Origin: Chloroflexota bacterium | GTDB taxonomy: Bacteria; Chloroflexota; Anaerolineae; Promineifilales; Promineifilaceae | Assembly (NCBI GenBank): GCA_018004935.1 | Contig: JAGNBF010000018.1 | Location: forward strand, 24,097-88,096 | Length of the DNA stretch: 64,000 bases | Direction of reading: 5' to 3' | Shown: piece by piece, positions 1-7,896 of the stretch | Layout of the letters: the number at the start of each line of letters is the position of its first letter | How positions within the stretch are numbered: the stretch's first letter is position 1 | Translations under genes and position numbers: made by a program | Notes under the pieces: generated by a model | What the model was told of the DNA's origin: nothing | The model's database searches: none | What the model saw: only the letters and a program-made list of their open reading frames with translations

Positions 1-362
1 AACGTTTCCAGCCGCTGTTTGTGGAAGGCCGGTTGCATCAGGCGACGCCGCTTCAGCCATTCGTCCCCATCCGTGCTGAACAGGTTTTCTCCGGCCAGAT
101 TGACCGCACGCACCAGGTTTGGCTCCTTGATGTAGTTGCGATTGTTGGTCTGGAGCACCTGCTGAATGTAATCGGGGTGGGTGAGGACGTATTGGTACAC
201 CCAGAAATAACGCACCCTGGCGATGGGGCCATGCGTCATGCCCACATGATAGAAAAATTTCAGCGCATCTTCTTTGAAGCGGGGCAAATCTCCGCTAATA
301 AAACTATGGGGTTTGTTGAGCGGGGGTTGTTGGGCTACGGAATTGGCCGTGAATGTCGTCAT
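1..362 (-). CDS. Cytochrome P450, N-terminal part (runs off window edge)
   Basis: This is the first ~120 residues of a gene that continues beyond base 1. The start is the ATG at 362, preceded by AAGGAG at good spacing. The translation holds the P450 N-terminal pattern: a membrane-proximal segment with HPDYIQQVLQTNNRNY, then GENLFSTDGDEWLKRRRL followed by MQPAFH, which is the C-helix WxxxR region that contacts the haem propionate. Substrate cannot be told because the I-helix and the Cys-ligand loop lie outside the window. P450 enzymes are haem monooxygenases that need a redox partner; none is visible here. Confidence 0.85.
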   Translation of the reverse strand, partial: MTTFTANSVAQQPPLNKPHSFISGDLPRFKEDALKFFYHVGMTHGPIARVRYFWVYQYVLTHPDYIQQVLQTNNRNYIKEPNLVRAVNLAGENLFSTDGDEWLKRRRLMQPAFHKQRLET

Positions 363-447
363 ATTACGCTCCTTGAGTTTGTACTTTATCAGCTACCGGT
401 GTTTGGCTATGGATTCGCTCAAAATTAAGTTGGGCGGGGCGGCCGCG

Positions 448-723
448 TTACCGCAACCACCCCAACAACGCAAACAAAATCCCTGCTCCCCACACCGGCA
501 AAATAAACCACCCTCCGGTGCGCAGGGCCAGCCAGCGCCCCTTGCCCCCATTTTCCTGACTTCGCAGACGGTAAATCACATCAGTTACCAGCATAAGAAC
601 ACCACACAGCCGTAGAGCTTCCATAGCTGTCATAACCTCATCGCCAATGAAGATACGGGTAATGGCGGCGATAATCACGCAGATGCCGGTCATGTTCATA
701 CCAATGATGTTGAAGCGAAACAT
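448..723 (-). CDS. Small hydrophobic membrane protein, function unknown
   Basis: A 91-residue protein starting at ATG 723; a GTG 36 bases upstream would add 12 residues, Ser/Pro-rich at their start, but neither start has a clear ribosome-binding site. It has about three hydrophobic segments (residues ~3-25, ~31-50 and ~66-90) and a short basic, Gly-containing link. It shares its strand with the P450 gene, 85 bp upstream of that start, so co-transcription is possible. The upstream 60 bp contain GGGGAACTC-type simple repeats. No family recognised. Confidence 0.6.
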   Translation of the reverse strand: MFRFNIIGMNMTGICVIIAAITRIFIGDEVMTAMEALRLCGVLMLVTDVIYRLRSQENGGKGRWLALRTGGWFILPVWGAGILFALLGWLR

Positions 724-816
724 AGGGAGACTCTTTGGTGGTGGGGAACTCGTAGGCACTGAGGGGAACTCTGGGAACTCAGGTGATCTTCTCAGTCGTT
801 ATTCCTGCAAATTTTA

Positions 817-919
817 GTAACTATTCAGACCCTAAAGGTTTTGACCTCTGGTGATTCTGGCCTCAAGTTAATCAAAACCTTTAGGGTCTCTCTGGCAAAA
901 GTGCCACCTGAATAGTTAC
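817..919. repeat. Long imperfect inverted repeat
   Basis: GTAACTATTCAG plus ACCCTAAAGGTTTTGA on the left is matched by its reverse complement on the right, with an 18-base insertion on the right side (GTGGCACTTTTGCCAGAG, itself able to form a small hairpin). The gene-free stretch 760-1186 contains this repeat, a C-rich palindromic element and the padR promoter; no gene is seen. Confidence 0.75.
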
Positions 920-950
920 AAATTTTAGACGAAAACCCCGATTTTGCACC

Positions 951-1030
951 TGCCCTAACCCCACCCTCAGGGGGGGAACCTTTTGAGGGCCGTTTTTCGC
1001 AGGCGTTTGCCCGCGAAAAACGGCCCCCCT
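951..1030 (+). repeat. C-rich composite palindromic element, copy 1 (decayed)
   Basis: A CCCTAACCCC...GGGGGGGAACC head is followed by a 40-base palindrome at 987-1026 with one mismatch between arms (loop GTTT). The terminal AGGGCGATTGC repeats of complete copies are absent. It is followed by a fragment of the ACGGGCTGGCC repeat family up to ~1095. Confidence 0.7.
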
Positions 1031-1101
1031 TGATTTTGCGTCTTTGGAAATTCACGGGGTTGACACCAAATGTACGGGCTGGCCTTGTGCCTGCCCCCCC
1101 C

Positions 1102-1162
1102 TTGACAACGGGCTGGTTTATCATGTAGTATATCACTCGTTATATAGTACAAGTACTATATA
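1102..1162 (+). promoter_or_regulatory. padR promoter with perfect palindromic operator
   Basis: TTGACA at 1102-1107 and TAGTAT at 1126-1131 are separated by 18 bp. A perfect inverted repeat, TATATAGTAC-AA-GTACTATATA, lies at 1141-1162, about where transcription would start and 25 bp before the PadR start codon. PadR proteins commonly repress their own gene through such AT-rich dyads, so autorepression is inferred. Confidence 0.7.
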
Positions 1163-1186
1163 ACATGTCATATAACAAGGTGAACG

Positions 1187-1762
1187 ATGTCGCTAAAACA
1201 TGCCATTCTTGGTTTTCTCTCCCTTTCGCCGTTGAGCGGGTACGACCTGAAAAAGACGTTTGACCGCTCAGTGCAACACTTTTGGCCCGCCAACCAGAGC
1301 CAGATTTACCGCACGCTGGCGGAGTTGGATGAACAGGGGTTGGTGAGTAAAGAGGTGATTAGCCGGGATGAGCGGCTGGATATGAAGGTGTACAGCTTGA
1401 CTGAGGCCGGGCGGGTGGAATTACACAACTGGCTGGTGACGCCACTGCGGCCGCAGGACACCCGCGAACCTTTCCTCATTCAACTATTCTTCGGCGGGCA
1501 ACTCAGTGAAGCCGAACTGCTCAACCTGCTCCAGCACCAATTGCGCGGCGTCGAGGAGATGTTGACGGTGTATACCACCTTCTACGAAGCTACCTCGGCC
1601 TACCTGCAACAAAATCCGGCTACCCGCGACCAGTTTCTCCAGGCGTTGACGCTGGAATTTGGCCTGAAAGCGCAACAGGTACATCAACATTGGCTCCAGA
1701 GCACCATTGAACGGATTCAAACCGGCCATTACACCCTGGCCGCTTTAAATTCACCCTTCTAA
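1187..1762 (+). CDS. PadR family transcriptional regulator
   Basis: A 191-residue cytoplasmic DNA-binding protein. Residues 1-80 form the PadR winged helix (SLKHAILGFLSLSPLSGYDL, then YRTLAELDEQGLV and the wing VYSLTEAGR). Residues ~90-180 are the helical C-terminal dimerisation domain of the long PadR/Vir type. ATG 1187 follows AAGGTGA. PadR proteins repress detoxification or efflux genes and are released by small phenolic or hydrophobic ligands; the ligand here is unknown. The gene stands alone, with its own promoter and operator just upstream; the CPBP protease gene follows after 163 bp of repeat-bearing DNA. Confidence 0.9.
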   Translation: MSLKHAILGFLSLSPLSGYDLKKTFDRSVQHFWPANQSQIYRTLAELDEQGLVSKEVISRDERLDMKVYSLTEAGRVELHNWLVTPLRPQDTREPFLIQLFFGGQLSEAELLNLLQHQLRGVEEMLTVYTTFYEATSAYLQQNPATRDQFLQALTLEFGLKAQQVHQHWLQSTIERIQTGHYTLAALNSPF

Positions 1763-1801
1763 CTGACGCGACTTTGGCGAATTTGCGGTCTACCTCTGGA
1801 T

Positions 1802-1909
1802 GTAGCACAGCCTGGAAAGGCTGTGCTACGGTCAGAGGTCATGGTCAAATTCGCCAGTGTCGAATAACGGACAAAAGACCTGACAGGTTTCTGAAACCTG
1901 TCAGGTTTG
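1802..1909. repeat. Two small palindromes between padR and CPBP genes
   Basis: At 1802-1829 there is a hairpin GTAGCACAGCC-TGGAAA-GGCTGTGCTAC; part of the same sequence recurs at 62583-62606. At 1877-1909 ACCTGACAGGTTTC-TGAAACCTGTCAGGT is the core of the CCTGACAGG repeat family seen whole near 11.2 and 46.3 kb. Either could act as a terminator-like structure for padR. Confidence 0.75.
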
Positions 1910-1925
1910 GCAAAGGTAACAAACC

Positions 1926-2816
1926 ATGAACAAAATCAGTCGTAATCTCATCATTTTTTCGCTTGTCACCTTGGGCGGTGGCTGGTTGGGCGTGGCCGTT
2001 GACAAGGTTGCCCCTGGCCCAACGCCGATGCAAGGGTTAGGCGCACTGCTCTGGCTGGCTTCGCCTCTGGTGGCCGTGATTCTCCTGCGGGCCTTCGGCG
2101 GGGATGGCTGGCAGGATTTTGGGTTGGCCCCTAAACTGAAAAGCGGCTGGCGGTGGTATGTCGTGGCCGTTTTGTTGGCCCCCGTCGTTACCCTGCTGTT
2201 GTTGGGCCTGGGGCTGGTGGTGGGGGCGATTTCGCTAACTGGATTAGCCGAACAAGGGCTGTCGGCCTTATTGACCATGATGGGCATGGGGTTCATGGGG
2301 GCGATGGTCAAAAACATTTTCGAGGAGTTTGCCTGGCGCGGTTATCTCACCCCTCGTTTTGTCGCCCTGAAAGTAAATCCATTTCTCGGTTATCTCCTGA
2401 CTGGGCTAGTCTGGGCGGGGTGGCATCTGCCCTACTGGTTTTATTTTTTGGATCGAGATGAACTTCTCAGCCATACCTCACTCAGTTTGCCCGTCTTTAT
2501 CCTGCTAGGCTTCACCCTTTTGCCCCTCCACGCCATTGTCTATGGCGAATTGCGCCTGCTGAGTGGTTCGGTGTGGCCGGTCTGGCTGTTGCACAACATC
2601 GCTAATGCCCTGAGCCTGACGCTTCTCACCGGTGGATTTGTGGTTCTGGATGAGGGTATGCTGGGGGCTTTGTTGTCGCCGGGGACGGAAGGGGTACTGT
2701 TTTCGGGGCTTATGGCATTGATAGGTATACGCCTCTACCAGTATCGGCAAAACCAAAGGGGAGAGGCTAAACCGACAGCCATTCTCAATTCGGGCCTTCA
2801 AGAATCCACGGGCTGA
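1926..2816 (+). CDS. CPBP (CAAX/Abi) family intramembrane protease
   Basis: A 296-residue multi-pass membrane protein with about seven hydrophobic segments. The three CPBP motifs are present: EEFAWRG with Glu133-Glu134 and Arg138, WAGWHLPYW with His167, and LLHNIAN with His223 and Asn227. These residues form the metal-independent or metal-linked active site of the Rce1/CAAX-like glutamate protease fold. Bacterial members include bacteriocin self-immunity proteins and sigma/anti-sigma processing proteases, but the substrate here is unknown. The start follows AAAGGTAAC. The last ~25 residues are polar and probably cytoplasmic. Confidence 0.85.
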   Translation: MNKISRNLIIFSLVTLGGGWLGVAVDKVAPGPTPMQGLGALLWLASPLVAVILLRAFGGDGWQDFGLAPKLKSGWRWYVVAVLLAPVVTLLLLGLGLVVGAISLTGLAEQGLSALLTMMGMGFMGAMVKNIFEEFAWRGYLTPRFVALKVNPFLGYLLTGLVWAGWHLPYWFYFLDRDELLSHTSLSLPVFILLGFTLLPLHAIVYGELRLLSGSVWPVWLLHNIANALSLTLLTGGFVVLDEGMLGALLSPGTEGVLFSGLMALIGIRLYQYRQNQRGEAKPTAILNSGLQESTG

Positions 2817-2905
2817 CAGGCGTTGTAGAGGCAACCCTTTTTACCTGCCTTAAAAAACTCCCCGCCCCTTCCTTTGTTGTTTAATAAAATAGTCAGTTAA
2901 TAGGG

Positions 2906-3113
2906 TTTCCCCCACCCCTAACCCCGCCCCCAGGGGCGGGGAACTTTCTCCTGTGCCGGTTATCGAGCGCGGCCGCGCTCGATAACCGGCACGCCTGGTG
3001 TTGCCCCTTCCCGCCGGAAATCGCCGGGGAATGGGCGAATCAACTCATTACCTGATTAATAATTTAATCAACAATGGGGCGGGGTGGGGGAACTCCGAGT
3101 AGGCAATCGCCCT
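2906..3113 (+). mobile_element. C-rich composite palindromic element, copy 2
   Basis: CCCCCACCCCTAACCCCGCC and AGGGGCGGGGAACTTT form the conserved head hairpin. A perfect 40-base palindrome at 2953-2992 (arm GTGCCGGTTATCGAGC..., centred on GCGGCCGC) follows. The right terminus GAGTAGGCAATCGCCCT lies at 3097-3113; the left terminus is missing. The stop codon of the neighbouring AAA+ gene is at the edge of this terminus. Confidence 0.75.
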
Positions 3114-4053
3114 ATCGATGCCCCCGCACTCCGATCTCTTGTTTGGCTCGTTTACCAGCGGCAATGGCCTGCAAAAAATCGGCTAACGTGATTTGGCAGG
3201 TTACCCCTTCACGCTCCAAAGCGGCCGCGGCCGCGAGCACCACGCTGTTGAGAATATCCCCCCCGGCCAGCCCGTCCGTCTCGGCTACCAGGCAAGCCCA
3301 ATCTTCACGGCTCAGTTGCACCGGTAACCGGCTGGGGATATGCGTTTGCCACAAGCGCAGACGTGCGGCCGCGTCCGGCAAGGGCATTTCAATATGCCCC
3401 AAGATTCGCCGGATGAAGGCGGTGTCGTAGTTTGAGGCCAGGTTGGTGGCAAACGCCGTCACCCCCTGGAAATGATCCAGTTCCAACAACATCACCGACC
3501 GGCTCACATTCACGGCATGATCCGTGCTTTGGGAAATGTTCGACAACCGTCGCCCCAAAATCGAATCGGCTTCATCAAAAAAGAGGAGCGCGTTGGTCTC
3601 TCTGGCTTTTTGGAAGGCCGCTTTGATGTTTTTGGCCGTCTCGCCCACATATTTCGACTCAATTTCGGCATAATTGGCCCGGATCAACCCCAGCCCCAGT
3701 TCATGGGCGATGGCTTCCACGGCAAAGCTCTTCCCCGTACCCGGTGGCCCGTATAAGTTAATGGCGGTGCGGCCGCCGGATGGATCAATCTCGCCCAGCC
3801 CAAAATCTTCATACAAAACCCGGTGATACCTGATTTTAGTCAGCAGGGTGTTGAACTGGAGCCGGGTCGTTTCTGGGATAATCAAATCCTGCAAACGGCG
3901 GCGGGGCGTTTCCACCACGAACATCCCCAGCCGTTTGCTGATGGTATCCGCCTCTCTGTCTTGCGGCCGCGGCCGCCCCTGCGGCGATACAAACCGCTCC
4001 CCAATCGCCGGAACCGCCACATGTGTCTCCTCAGTCGGCACACTATCTTGCAT
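3112..4053 (-). CDS. AAA+ ATPase, single-domain (SpoVK/spastin-like)
   Basis: A 313-residue protein. Residues 1-60 are a polar leader. The AAA+ core carries Walker A GPPGTGKS (102-109), Walker B LLFFDEAD (D160, E161), sensor-1 Asn204 and an arginine-finger-like RR at 215-216, followed by a helical lid domain. Such proteins use ATP to remodel or unfold partners; no partner gene lies next to it. The start ATG 4053 is preceded by GAGGTGATGGT. Five copies of GCGGCCGC fall within the gene, giving Ala-rich stretches such as VVLAAAAAL in the lid domain. The stop codon lies at the edge of a repeat terminus, so the last residues may have been altered by insertion. Confidence 0.85.
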   Translation of the reverse strand: MQDSVPTEETHVAVPAIGERFVSPQGRPRPQDREADTISKRLGMFVVETPRRRLQDLIIPETTRLQFNTLLTKIRYHRVLYEDFGLGEIDPSGGRTAINLYGPPGTGKSFAVEAIAHELGLGLIRANYAEIESKYVGETAKNIKAAFQKARETNALLFFDEADSILGRRLSNISQSTDHAVNVSRSVMLLELDHFQGVTAFATNLASNYDTAFIRRILGHIEMPLPDAAARLRLWQTHIPSRLPVQLSREDWACLVAETDGLAGGDILNSVVLAAAAALEREGVTCQITLADFLQAIAAGKRAKQEIGVRGHR

Positions 4054-4075
4054 ACCATCACCTCATTGGGGTAGT

Positions 4076-4310
4076 AAACAGTGAACAGTAAACAGTGCGT
4101 CCACTGAAAAAAGGAACCGCCAAGACGCCAAGAACGCCAAGAACGGATGGACTCCAGAGAAAATCTTTGCGACCTTTGCGTCTTGGCGGTGAAAACTCCC
4201 CTTTCTTCAGTAGTCTCAACAGTGAACAGTAAACAGTGTCAGGTTCCCCATTCCCCATTCACCATTTACCATTCACCATTCCCCATTCCCCATTCCCCAT
4301 TCTTTCCGAG
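4076..4310. repeat. Simple repeats: AACAGTGAACAGTAAACAGTG and CATTCCCCATTCACC
   Basis: AACAGTGAACAGTAAACAGT occurs at ~4077 and again at ~4219, flanking GACGCCAAGAACGCCAAG runs and their inverse (CTTTGCGTCTTGGCGG). From ~4245 to 4303 there is an imperfect tandem of CATTCCCCATT/CACCATT units. An inverted copy of the first motif lies at ~33375-33425. No gene is seen between 4054 and 4329. Confidence 0.8.
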
Positions 4311-4329
4311 TTCCCCCCAAATCCCATCC

Positions 4330-5115
4330 TCACCCCGCATCCTCCAGAATCGCCAGCTCCCGCTCCAGCCACTCCATCTCCAACGTATCCACATAATGGT
4401 TAATCGCCTTCTGCAAAAACGGCGGCAAATCCGGGTGGATGGCGGTAAAGGTGGCGTTGAAATCGGGGTGATCGTTGTAACTATTGCCCAGACCACGAAG
4501 CACTTCCAGCGATGGCTCAAAAAAATAATGCATGTGCTGGTGCCAGCGTTGCAAAATTGCCTGCACTTCCTGGCTCTCCGGCCCCTTGTCCATCTGCGCC
4601 ACCATATCAGTATAGACAACACTGCCTTCCTGCATGATCGCCTCTTTCTTAGCTTCGCTGTAGCTGTTCCACAATTTGATGGACTGGGCGACACCCTCAC
4701 CCCACAAATTTTTGGCCTCTTCCTCATACTGCTTCTGCTTTTCCGGGCTAAACCCGGTAAAAATCTTCTTCTTACTCATATTCACTTCTCCGACTAAATG
4801 CATGATGCTATTGTCCACCGTGTTGATGAGGGTTTGCAGGCGGATCACTTTCTCCTGCAAATGACGGCGGTGCAGTTGCAATGCCGACACCAGATCAAAA
4901 CCCGGCGCATCCAGAATTTCCTTGATTTGTCCCAATTCCAACTCCATCTCCCGGAAAAAGAGAATTTGCTGGAGCCGAAACAACGCGTCATCGGCGTAAT
5001 AGCGATAACCATTGTTGCCTACCGATGAGGGTTTAAGCAAACCAATTTCGTCATAGTAGTGCAAGGTTCGCACGCTAACTCCGGCCAGGGTAGAAAGTTG
5101 TTTAACGGTGTACAT
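4330..5115 (-). CDS. MerR family regulator with TipAS antibiotic-recognition domain
   Basis: A 261-residue regulator. Residues 1-70 are the MerR winged helix (MYTVKQLSTLAGVSVRTLHY, YDEIGLLKPS, then GYRYY). Residues ~75-115 form the long dimerisation helix. Residues ~130-255 match the TipAS domain, recognisable from EEAKNLWGE, YTDMVAQMDKGP and the helical end. TipAL, Mta and SkgA relatives bind hydrophobic or thiopeptide drugs and twist their own promoter to activate it. The gene's promoter has the 19-bp spacer expected for such control. The start is ATG 5115. There is no adjacent efflux gene, so targets may lie elsewhere. Confidence 0.9.
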   Translation of the reverse strand: MYTVKQLSTLAGVSVRTLHYYDEIGLLKPSSVGNNGYRYYADDALFRLQQILFFREMELELGQIKEILDAPGFDLVSALQLHRRHLQEKVIRLQTLINTVDNSIMHLVGEVNMSKKKIFTGFSPEKQKQYEEEAKNLWGEGVAQSIKLWNSYSEAKKEAIMQEGSVVYTDMVAQMDKGPESQEVQAILQRWHQHMHYFFEPSLEVLRGLGNSYNDHPDFNATFTAIHPDLPPFLQKAINHYVDTLEMEWLERELAILEDAG

Positions 5116-5191
5116 GGGATGAGTTTCTAGTTTCGAGTTTCAGGTTTTGAGTTGTCATAAGTTTTTACGAGTTCCTCTTGTTCCAAGCTTT

Positions 5192-5222
5192 ATCTTAAAC
5201 CATCACGTTACGTAAGGGTCAA
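5192..5222 (-). promoter_or_regulatory. MerR-type promoter with 19-bp spacer
   Basis: Read on the minus strand: TTGACC, then the 19-base spacer CTTACGTAACGTGATGGTT, then TAAGAT. The over-long spacer with a dyad-like centre (ACGTAACGT) is the hallmark of MerR-family activation. It lies 77 bp upstream of the MerR-TipAS start codon, so autoactivation is inferred. Confidence 0.8.
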
Positions 5223-5297
5223 GAGGCAATTTTATTTTATATGTGACGAATAATCGCTTTTCCTGGTTGTCGCTAAAAACAGTCAGGTAACACGGGT

Positions 5298-5378
5298 GTC
5301 CCCCACCCCTAACCCCGCCCCCAGGGGAGCGGGAATCGTAGGGGGATGGATTCATTTTAGGGAGGATGCTATCGCCCT
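5298..5378 (+). repeat. C-rich element fragment, no palindrome
   Basis: The head CCCCCACCCCTAACCCCGCC is joined directly to a right end ending GAGGATGCTATCGCCCT, so the palindromic middle has been lost. The rest of the gene-free stretch 5223-5510 shows nothing else recognisable. Confidence 0.6.
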
Positions 5379-5510
5379 ACGTGTGGGGACCTGTTTTTGG
5401 TGGCCCCAATCTTTTCAGATACGATTAGGCAAACACCACCCTGGTATCATGCTTATTCTGTGCCTTGCGCGACGATAAGCTATTACCAGCACCAGCACTG
5501 GGAGTGAAGT

Positions 5511-6035
5511 ATGCCTACCTCAGCCAAATCAATCATCATCAAAGTTGCGGTTATCTGGTTTGTCTTTGCCTTTCTCCATTATGCCAACGACGCCTTTCCC
5601 AACCCGGTTCTCGCCTTTTTCGGCGAAGCGGAAGGGAGAGAAAGTATTTTTGGGCATGTAAAGATGAATTTTTACACCTACCTGCTGGTATCAGTGGGGG
5701 AATTTCTCCTTTTCCGTAAAAAAATAATGAATGTGAGTCAGTTTTGGTACACCCGCCTGCTTGGGGCCGTAATTTATCCCTGGTTTTCCCTGACTTTTTG
5801 GATGACTGGTTCAGCATTAAATGGCGGGGCTGAACCCATTCGCCCCATTGAATTATCATTTTCGCTCCTGTCGAATGTTTTTGCGGCGTATCTAATGGTG
5901 CGTCTGGAGCAAGTTCTCGATGGGGTGCATTTTCGCAAAGCGACCCAGTGGACTATTCTGGCCTTCTTTTTGATGGCCCTGGTGCAATATATTTCTTTTG
6001 AGTTGAACACGCCCTGGTGGGAATATTTTGGTTAA
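5511..6035 (+). CDS. Integral membrane protein, function unknown
   Basis: A 174-residue protein with about four hydrophobic segments (near residues 8-25, 52-70, 82-100 and 118-135, plus 145-165). It starts at ATG 5511 after GGAGTGAAGT. It contains no GCGGCCGC copy, unlike most genes here. It stands alone between repeats. Aromatic-rich membrane segments and a short polar C-terminus ending WWEYFG are visible; no family or catalytic motif recognised. Confidence 0.65.
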   Translation: MPTSAKSIIIKVAVIWFVFAFLHYANDAFPNPVLAFFGEAEGRESIFGHVKMNFYTYLLVSVGEFLLFRKKIMNVSQFWYTRLLGAVIYPWFSLTFWMTGSALNGGAEPIRPIELSFSLLSNVFAAYLMVRLEQVLDGVHFRKATQWTILAFFLMALVQYISFELNTPWWEYFG

Positions 6036-6098
6036 GAAAATTCGCTGGGTGCGATTAGGGCTGATTGGTGTTTGTGTTTTATGCTTATGCTTCACTGC

Positions 6099-6267
6099 TG
6101 GAGTTTAGAGTTCAGAGCTAGAGCGAGAGGGTTTTCCAGAGTAATTTCCTCTCGCTCTCTCCTCTCGCTCTAAACTCCAGATGAATGCGTCCCCTCTTTA
6201 TAAACGTAGCTTTCCCGTAACGATACAGCCCCTCACCCTAACCCTCTCCCCAGGGAGAGGGAACTTT
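6099..6267. repeat. Inverted repeat and C-rich element fragment
   Basis: TGGAGTTTAGAG and GAGCGAGAGG at 6100-6130 are mirrored by CCTCTCGCTC (twice) and CTCTAAACTCCA up to 6180, able to form a long hairpin that may end transcription of the preceding gene. At 6228-6267 CCCTCACCCTAACCCTCTCC and CAGGGAGAGGGAACTTT is a variant C-rich head hairpin. Nothing else is seen before 6423. Confidence 0.65.
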
Positions 6268-6423
6268 ACCTATAACCATGTGGGCGACAGCTCTCCGTTG
6301 CATCTCTACAAAACCTCCCCGGCCCATCCATCGTTTCTCCACAATTGCCTGGCATAGTAAGCAATGTGATGCGTAACGCAACACGCAACACATTAACTGG
6401 ACACAATTGTAAGGAGACACACC

Positions 6424-6876
6424 ATGTTTTTGCGACGACCGTTTTTCTTAGGCCGCATGTTAGGGCTATTTTTGCTCTTGGGGGGCTTACTCTTGGGCTT
6501 TTCGGCCGCTTACCGGGCCGGGCAAATGCGCGGCTACATGATGGGCACGATGACTGCCTATCAGCAGACTACTCCACGCGGTGAATCGGCCAGCCCGGAG
6601 ATGCCGATGCCGTTTTATGGCCGGGGTTATGATGGGTATAGCGGTTGGGGCACGCGGCCGCATTCCGGCTTTTTCTTCCTCCCCTTCCTCTGCCTGTTGC
6701 CATTAGGGTTCCTCTTCCTGGGGGGTCTCTTCTTCCGGCGGCGCTGGCATCACGGCAAACACGGCCCTATGGGTGGCCCCTGGGGTCATCACCCCGGCAA
6801 AGCCCACTTCTGGGGCGGCCACCCCTGGTCTGGCGAAGGCCCCATTGACCCGGACGAACCCATCCAAAAAGCCTAA
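6424..6876 (+). CDS. His/Gly-rich membrane protein upstream of a two-component system
   Basis: A 150-residue protein with two hydrophobic segments (residues ~9-30 and ~82-105) separated by an extracytoplasmic Gly/Tyr/Met-rich loop. After the second segment comes a C-terminal tail with about nine His among Gly, Trp and Pro (RRRWHHGKHGPMGG onward). The start ATG 6424 follows AAGGAG. It is followed 168 bp later by a response regulator and a kinase whose N-terminus is also His-rich, so a linked role in metal or envelope sensing is inferred. No characterised family recognised. Confidence 0.6.
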   Translation: MFLRRPFFLGRMLGLFLLLGGLLLGFSAAYRAGQMRGYMMGTMTAYQQTTPRGESASPEMPMPFYGRGYDGYSGWGTRPHSGFFFLPFLCLLPLGFLFLGGLFFRRRWHHGKHGPMGGPWGHHPGKAHFWGGHPWSGEGPIDPDEPIQKA

Positions 6877-6889
6877 AAAGCAAAAACAG

Positions 6890-7001
6890 GGTTACACAGA
6901 GGGTCACAGAGGGAAAAACACAGAGATTCACAGAGGGAAAACCAACACCTCTTAAAACTCTGTGCCCCTCTGTGCCTTCTCTGTGTCCTCTGTGTTCCAT
7001 T
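6890..7001. repeat. CACAGAGGG repeat with inverted arm
   Basis: Three spaced copies of CACAGAGGG/CACAGAGATT on the left face CTCTGTGCCCCTCTGTGCC and further CTCTGTG copies on the right, separated by CCAACACCTCTTAAAA. The arrangement can fold as a long hairpin in the gap between the His-rich protein and response regulator genes. Confidence 0.7.
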
Positions 7002-7044
7002 TCTTCCGTCCGGCATAACGCCTAAATTCTGCTAAACTTTCCCC

Positions 7045-7731
7045 ATGCAAGAGCGCATCCTGGTCGTAGATGACGAACCGAAAATTGTGAAGCTGGCCCG
7101 CGATTACCTGGAGAAATCCGGCTTTCAGGTACTCAGTGCCGGGGATGGAGAAACCGCCCTGGCCATAGCCCGGCGTGAACGGCCCGACCTGGTGGTGCTA
7201 GACCTGATGCTCCCCGGCCTGGATGGCTGGGATGTATGCCGCACGTTGCGCCGGGAAAGTGATGTACCCATCATTATGCTCACCGCCCGCGCCGAAGAGA
7301 GTGATCAGATTGTAGGTCTGGAACTGGGGGCGGATGATTATGTGACCAAGCCGTTCTCACCCCGTGCCCTGGTTGCTCGCGTGCGGGCACTTTTGCGCCG
7401 GACGCAAAACCAGCTCAAACTACCCAACACCCTGCGCTTTAATGGCTTAGAAATTAATCTGCCGGGACATCAGGTGATGGTAGATGGTGAACCGCTCCAC
7501 CTGACGCCCAATGAATTCCGCCTGCTGGTGGTATTGGCCCAACACGCGGGCCAGACCCTCAGCCGGGATCAGTTGATCGAGCAAGTGCATGGCGCGGCCG
7601 CGGCCGGTTTCGACCGTAGCATTGACTCCCACGTCAAAAACCTGCGCCGCAAACTCGAACCCGACCCCGCCCAACCCCGCTTCATCGAGACGGTGTATGG
7701 AGTGGGGTATCGGTTTGCGGCCTTGGAATAA
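7045..7731 (+). CDS. OmpR/PhoB-family response regulator
   Basis: A 228-residue cytoplasmic two-component regulator. The receiver domain (1-120) has acidic pocket D9-D10, phosphoacceptor Asp53 in VVLDLMLPGLDG, the switch Thr in IIMLTAR and Lys103 in YVTKPF. The C-terminal winged helix (130-226) has the OmpR pattern: LTPNEFRLLVVLAQHAGQ, then DSHVKNLRRKLEPD and the wing VYGVGYRF. It is paired with the histidine kinase that begins 165 bp downstream. Targets are unknown; the His-rich membrane protein gene just upstream is a candidate. Confidence 0.93.
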   Translation: MQERILVVDDEPKIVKLARDYLEKSGFQVLSAGDGETALAIARRERPDLVVLDLMLPGLDGWDVCRTLRRESDVPIIMLTARAEESDQIVGLELGADDYVTKPFSPRALVARVRALLRRTQNQLKLPNTLRFNGLEINLPGHQVMVDGEPLHLTPNEFRLLVVLAQHAGQTLSRDQLIEQVHGAAAAGFDRSIDSHVKNLRRKLEPDPAQPRFIETVYGVGYRFAALE

Positions 7732-7886
7732 GGTGTATTGGTATATTGGTGTATTAGTAACAAGAAGCTCAATACACCAATATACCAATATACCAATATA
7801 CTATACTCGGCACGGTCACAGTTTGGTGGCTCGGTCAGGAGACCGGCCACAGCGCAAAAGCGCAACTACCGACCGCGAACAGTATA
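7732..7886. repeat. GTATATTGG inverted repeat and CGGTCAGGAGACCGGCCAC repeat
   Basis: At 7734-7800 GTGTATTGGTATATTGGTGT is mirrored by three CCAATATA(C) units. At 7801-7886 lies an ~85-bp element with GGCTCGGTCAGGAGACCGG; a reverse-complement copy with about 80 percent identity by eye sits at 32314-32398. These occupy the gap between regulator and kinase genes. Confidence 0.75.
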
Positions 7887-7896
7887 ATAACCACTC

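Noticed and set aside
2953..2992. Rho-independent terminators at the 36-40-base palindromes
   Set aside because: They have no U-run, lie in both orientations relative to genes and are part of mobile elements with termini; any terminator action would be secondary.
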